Source: JAAYCB01 sp012744395
GTDB lineage: Bacteria > Planctomycetota > Planctomycetia > Pirellulales > Thermoguttaceae
Assembly: GCA_028703175.1 (NCBI GenBank)
Contig: JAQVNJ010000013.1
Span: 7,955 to 71,954 of the forward strand
Reading direction: 5' to 3'
DNA: 64,000 nucleotides
The notes beneath the pieces were generated by a model. It saw only the letters and a program-made list of their open reading frames with translations. It was not told where the DNA came from and did no database searches. The position numbers and the translations under genes are program-made. Positions within the stretch are counted from its first letter, which is position 1. Each line of letters opens with the position of its first letter. Positions 62,142 to 64,000 of the stretch are shown here, in pieces.

Positions 62142-63005
62142 CTAACCGTCGAACCACCGTTTCAGCGCGTGCACGGTGGCGGCGCGGCCCATCCGGGCGA
62201 TCGACGTGGTCAGCGGGATTTCCTTCGGGCAGACCGCCACGCAGTTCTGCGCGTTGCCGCAGATTTGAATGCCGCCTTCGGAAACGAGCGCGTCGAGCCG
62301 CTCGCGGGAGGTCATCTGGCCGACCGGGTTCGTGTTGAATAGATCCACCTGGGCGATCCCCGCCGCGCCCATGAACGAGCGGAAGAAGGCCTCCGTCTCC
62401 CGGGCGTGGAAGGCCTCCGCGGTTTCGCCCTCGCGCCGCGCCAGTTCGATCTTCAAATACTGCGGGCACGCCTCCAGGCAGCAGCCGCAGGTCATGCATT
62501 TGCTCAGCACGTAGGCGATCTGCTGATTCTCCTGCGACTGGCGGCGCGCCGCCCCGATGTCGTAATAACTGTCGACCGGAAGCCAGGCCTTGATCTTCTT
62601 GAGCGTGGCGAACATCCGCGACCGATCGACCACCAGGTCGCGGATCACGGGAAACTTGGTCATCGGGCGGAGCTCGATCTCGCCCGGCCTGGCCTCCAGC
62701 AGCCGGTCGATCAAGGCCGTGCAGGCCTGCCGGACACGGCCATTGATGATCATCGTGCAGGCGCCGCAGACCTCTTCCAGGCAGTTGCAGTCCCAGGCGA
62801 CCGGGGCGACCGGCTTGCCCTCGGCGGTGCGGCCCAAGGCCGCGATCTTTTGCAGGGCGCTGATCACGTTCATGTCCGACTCGTAGGGCACCGTGAACCG
62901 CTGCCAGTAGCTCGGCTGCGCCGGCCCGTCCTGCCGCAGGACGACCACGTCGAACGTCCGCCCGCGGCCGGCTGCCTCCGGGCCTGATGGTTCCATGCTA
63001 CTCAT
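62142..63005 (-). CDS. sdhB: succinate dehydrogenase / fumarate reductase iron-sulfur subunit
   Basis: This 287-residue protein has all three cluster motifs: [2Fe-2S] in CLEEVCGACTM plus the later Cys, [4Fe-4S] in CMTCGCCLEACP, and [3Fe-4S] in CGNAQNCVAVCP. It links the flavoprotein to the membrane anchor and quinone pool. The ATG at 63005 overlaps the sdhA stop by eight bases; ATG 62996 is also possible. The expected sdhC anchor is not downstream and, if the usual planctomycete order holds, lies upstream of sdhA beyond the window. Confidence 0.95.
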   Translation of the reverse strand: MSSMEPSGPEAAGRGRTFDVVVLRQDGPAQPSYWQRFTVPYESDMNVISALQKIAALGRTAEGKPVAPVAWDCNCLEEVCGACTMIINGRVRQACTALIDRLLEARPGEIELRPMTKFPVIRDLVVDRSRMFATLKKIKAWLPVDSYYDIGAARRQSQENQQIAYVLSKCMTCGCCLEACPQYLKIELARREGETAEAFHARETEAFFRSFMGAAGIAQVDLFNTNPVGQMTSRERLDALVSEGGIQICGNAQNCVAVCPKEIPLTTSIARMGRAATVHALKRWFDG

Positions 63006-64000
63006 GCGTCGTTCCTCGTCTCCGCTCCTTCCAGACCTCTTCGATCAGCTCGCCGCCGACAACGCCGTAGAGCCGCGGCCGGGGAGGAATCAGCGAGACG
63101 TCCACCTCCTCGTAGCTGAGCACCGGCCGGCCATCGGCGTCGAGCCGGGCGATCGTCGACTTCAGCCACCGCTTGTTGTTCTCTTCGAACCGGTCGCACC
63201 AGGCCTCCGCCTGCCTCCGCCGCTCGGCGGGTTCCTTGGCGTCGATGTCCGGCCTAGCCAGCTCGGGCTTGAAATGGGCCCCCCGGCACTCGTCGCGAGC
63301 CAGCGCCCCGTGAAGGATCGTCAACGCGAGGGGGAACATGTCCTCCAGCGCCCGGGTGAACACGACGTTCTGGTTCGTCCACTGCCCCGTGTCGGAAAGC
63401 GAGCACCGCCGGGCCCGCTCGCGGAGCTCCTCGACCTTGCCGATCGCCGCTTCGAGCTCGGGATTGTGGCGGACGACGGTTGCCGCGGCGGTCATCGCGC
63501 GGCCGAGCTCCTGGTGGATTTCATAGGGATTGCCGCCTTTGCCGTCTCGGGCCAGCAGGGCCTTGAAATCGGCTTGCCTGGCCTGGCAGGCGCGGTCGAA
63601 CAGCGACGCGGGGCGATCGGCGGCCACGGGGCCATCCGGGGATTTCAGGCGGTTGGCCACGCCGGTCCCGGTCACCAGGCCCGAGAAGATGCAGGCGATG
63701 AGCGAATTGGCCCCCAGACGGTTGGCCCCGTGGTAGTGATAATCGCATTCGCCGATGGCATAGATGCCCGGGATGTTCGTCTCGTGGTTTCGCGGCGAGC
63801 CGACCTCCAGCCCGCCGGCGCTCGACCGCTCGTAGCCGCACCACAGCCCGCCCATCGAATAATGGACGGCCGGGAAAATCTTCATCGGGACATCGCGCGG
63901 ATCGACTCCCTGGAATTTTTCGTAGATTTCGAGAATCCCGCCCAGCTTGCGGTCCAGCTCCTGCCTGGGCAGATGGCTGACGTCGAGATAGACGCACATC
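62998..64000 (-). CDS. sdhA: succinate dehydrogenase flavoprotein subunit, C-terminal part (cut by window edge)
   Basis: The last 333 residues are visible. VHYSMGGLWCGYE and NIPGIYAIGECDYHYHGANRLGANSL are the FAD- and substrate-site segments of SdhA/FrdA, and the C-terminal helical domain follows (EELRERARRCSLSDTGQWTNQNVVF). The catalytic N-terminal half lies outside the right edge. It is directly coupled to sdhB. Confidence 0.93.
   Translation of the reverse strand, partial: MCVYLDVSHLPRQELDRKLGGILEIYEKFQGVDPRDVPMKIFPAVHYSMGGLWCGYERSSAGGLEVGSPRNHETNIPGIYAIGECDYHYHGANRLGANSLIACIFSGLVTGTGVANRLKSPDGPVAADRPASLFDRACQARQADFKALLARDGKGGNPYEIHQELGRAMTAAATVVRHNPELEAAIGKVEELRERARRCSLSDTGQWTNQNVVFTRALEDMFPLALTILHGALARDECRGAHFKPELARPDIDAKEPAERRRQAEAWCDRFEENNKRWLKSTIARLDADGRPVLSYEEVDVSLIPPRPRLYGVVGGELIEEVWKERRRGTTHE

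Overview
The window is high-GC, gene-dense DNA from a planctomycete, most likely a Pirellulales-type bacterium. The lineage call rests on gene content. There is a cysteine-rich YTV-motif wall protein (45.7-46.8 kb), three Gfo/Idh/MocA oxidoreductases (one Tat-exported), several secreted sialidase-like, ceramidase-like and DUF4838 proteins, a TIM-barrel isomerase beside a cupin sugar-isomerase-like protein, and a moxR-DUF58-batA-VWA operon. No tRNA, rRNA, CRISPR array, insertion sequence or phage gene was recognised.

Layout. 0-2.2 kb: a DUF433 gene broken by an amber codon, then an orphan TolC-family lipoprotein. 2.2-4.5 kb: an AT-richer accessory island with a modification-dependent (SRA-like plus Mrr) restriction enzyme and an overlapping companion gene. 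4.7-7.2 kb: an exported M14 carboxypeptidase and a DUF481 barrel. 7.5-11.0 kb: a sulfur block (sufU-sufS, and an APS-reductase-type cysH overlapping an Rrf2 regulator). 11.2-16.7 kb: rhamnulokinase, an oxidoreductase, histidine decarboxylase, an ACT-domain protein and a HEAT-repeat protein. 16.6-25.5 kb: a minus-strand GH-like gene and the five-gene moxR operon ending in a BNR protein. 25.9-35.1 kb: MFS transporter, M20 peptidase, Nramp-like transporter, orphan Eco57I-type DNA methyltransferase, cation/proton antiporter. 35.2-40.7 kb: a minus-strand sugar-catabolic group interrupted by a four-helix-bundle gene between inverted 7-bp repeat arrays. 41.5-46.8 kb: GH109-type oxidoreductase, sialidase, small membrane and surface proteins, YTV protein. 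47.1-50.1 kb (minus): aquaporin, GlsB-like protein, an unknown 295-aa protein, a lipoprotein, CsrA. 50.8-55.0 kb: a TolB-like protein, a lipoprotein and an AlgI/AlgJ-type O-acetylation pair. 55.2-62.0 kb: a PadR-radical SAM operon, a ceramidase-like enzyme and a TPR-DUF4838 operon. 62.1-64.0 kb: sdhB and the 3' part of sdhA.

The most interesting structure is a dispersed family of heptameric (7-bp) repeat arrays, usually as facing inverted arrays and often touching a stop codon: 15021-15145, 30394-30460, 36447-36984, 43999-44085, and a solo array at 38076-38110. One copy encloses a four-helix-bundle (23S rRNA intervening-sequence-protein family) gene, so its ends could pair in RNA as in classical rRNA intervening sequences. 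I propose that it is the gene-bearing member and that the others are gene-less relatives.
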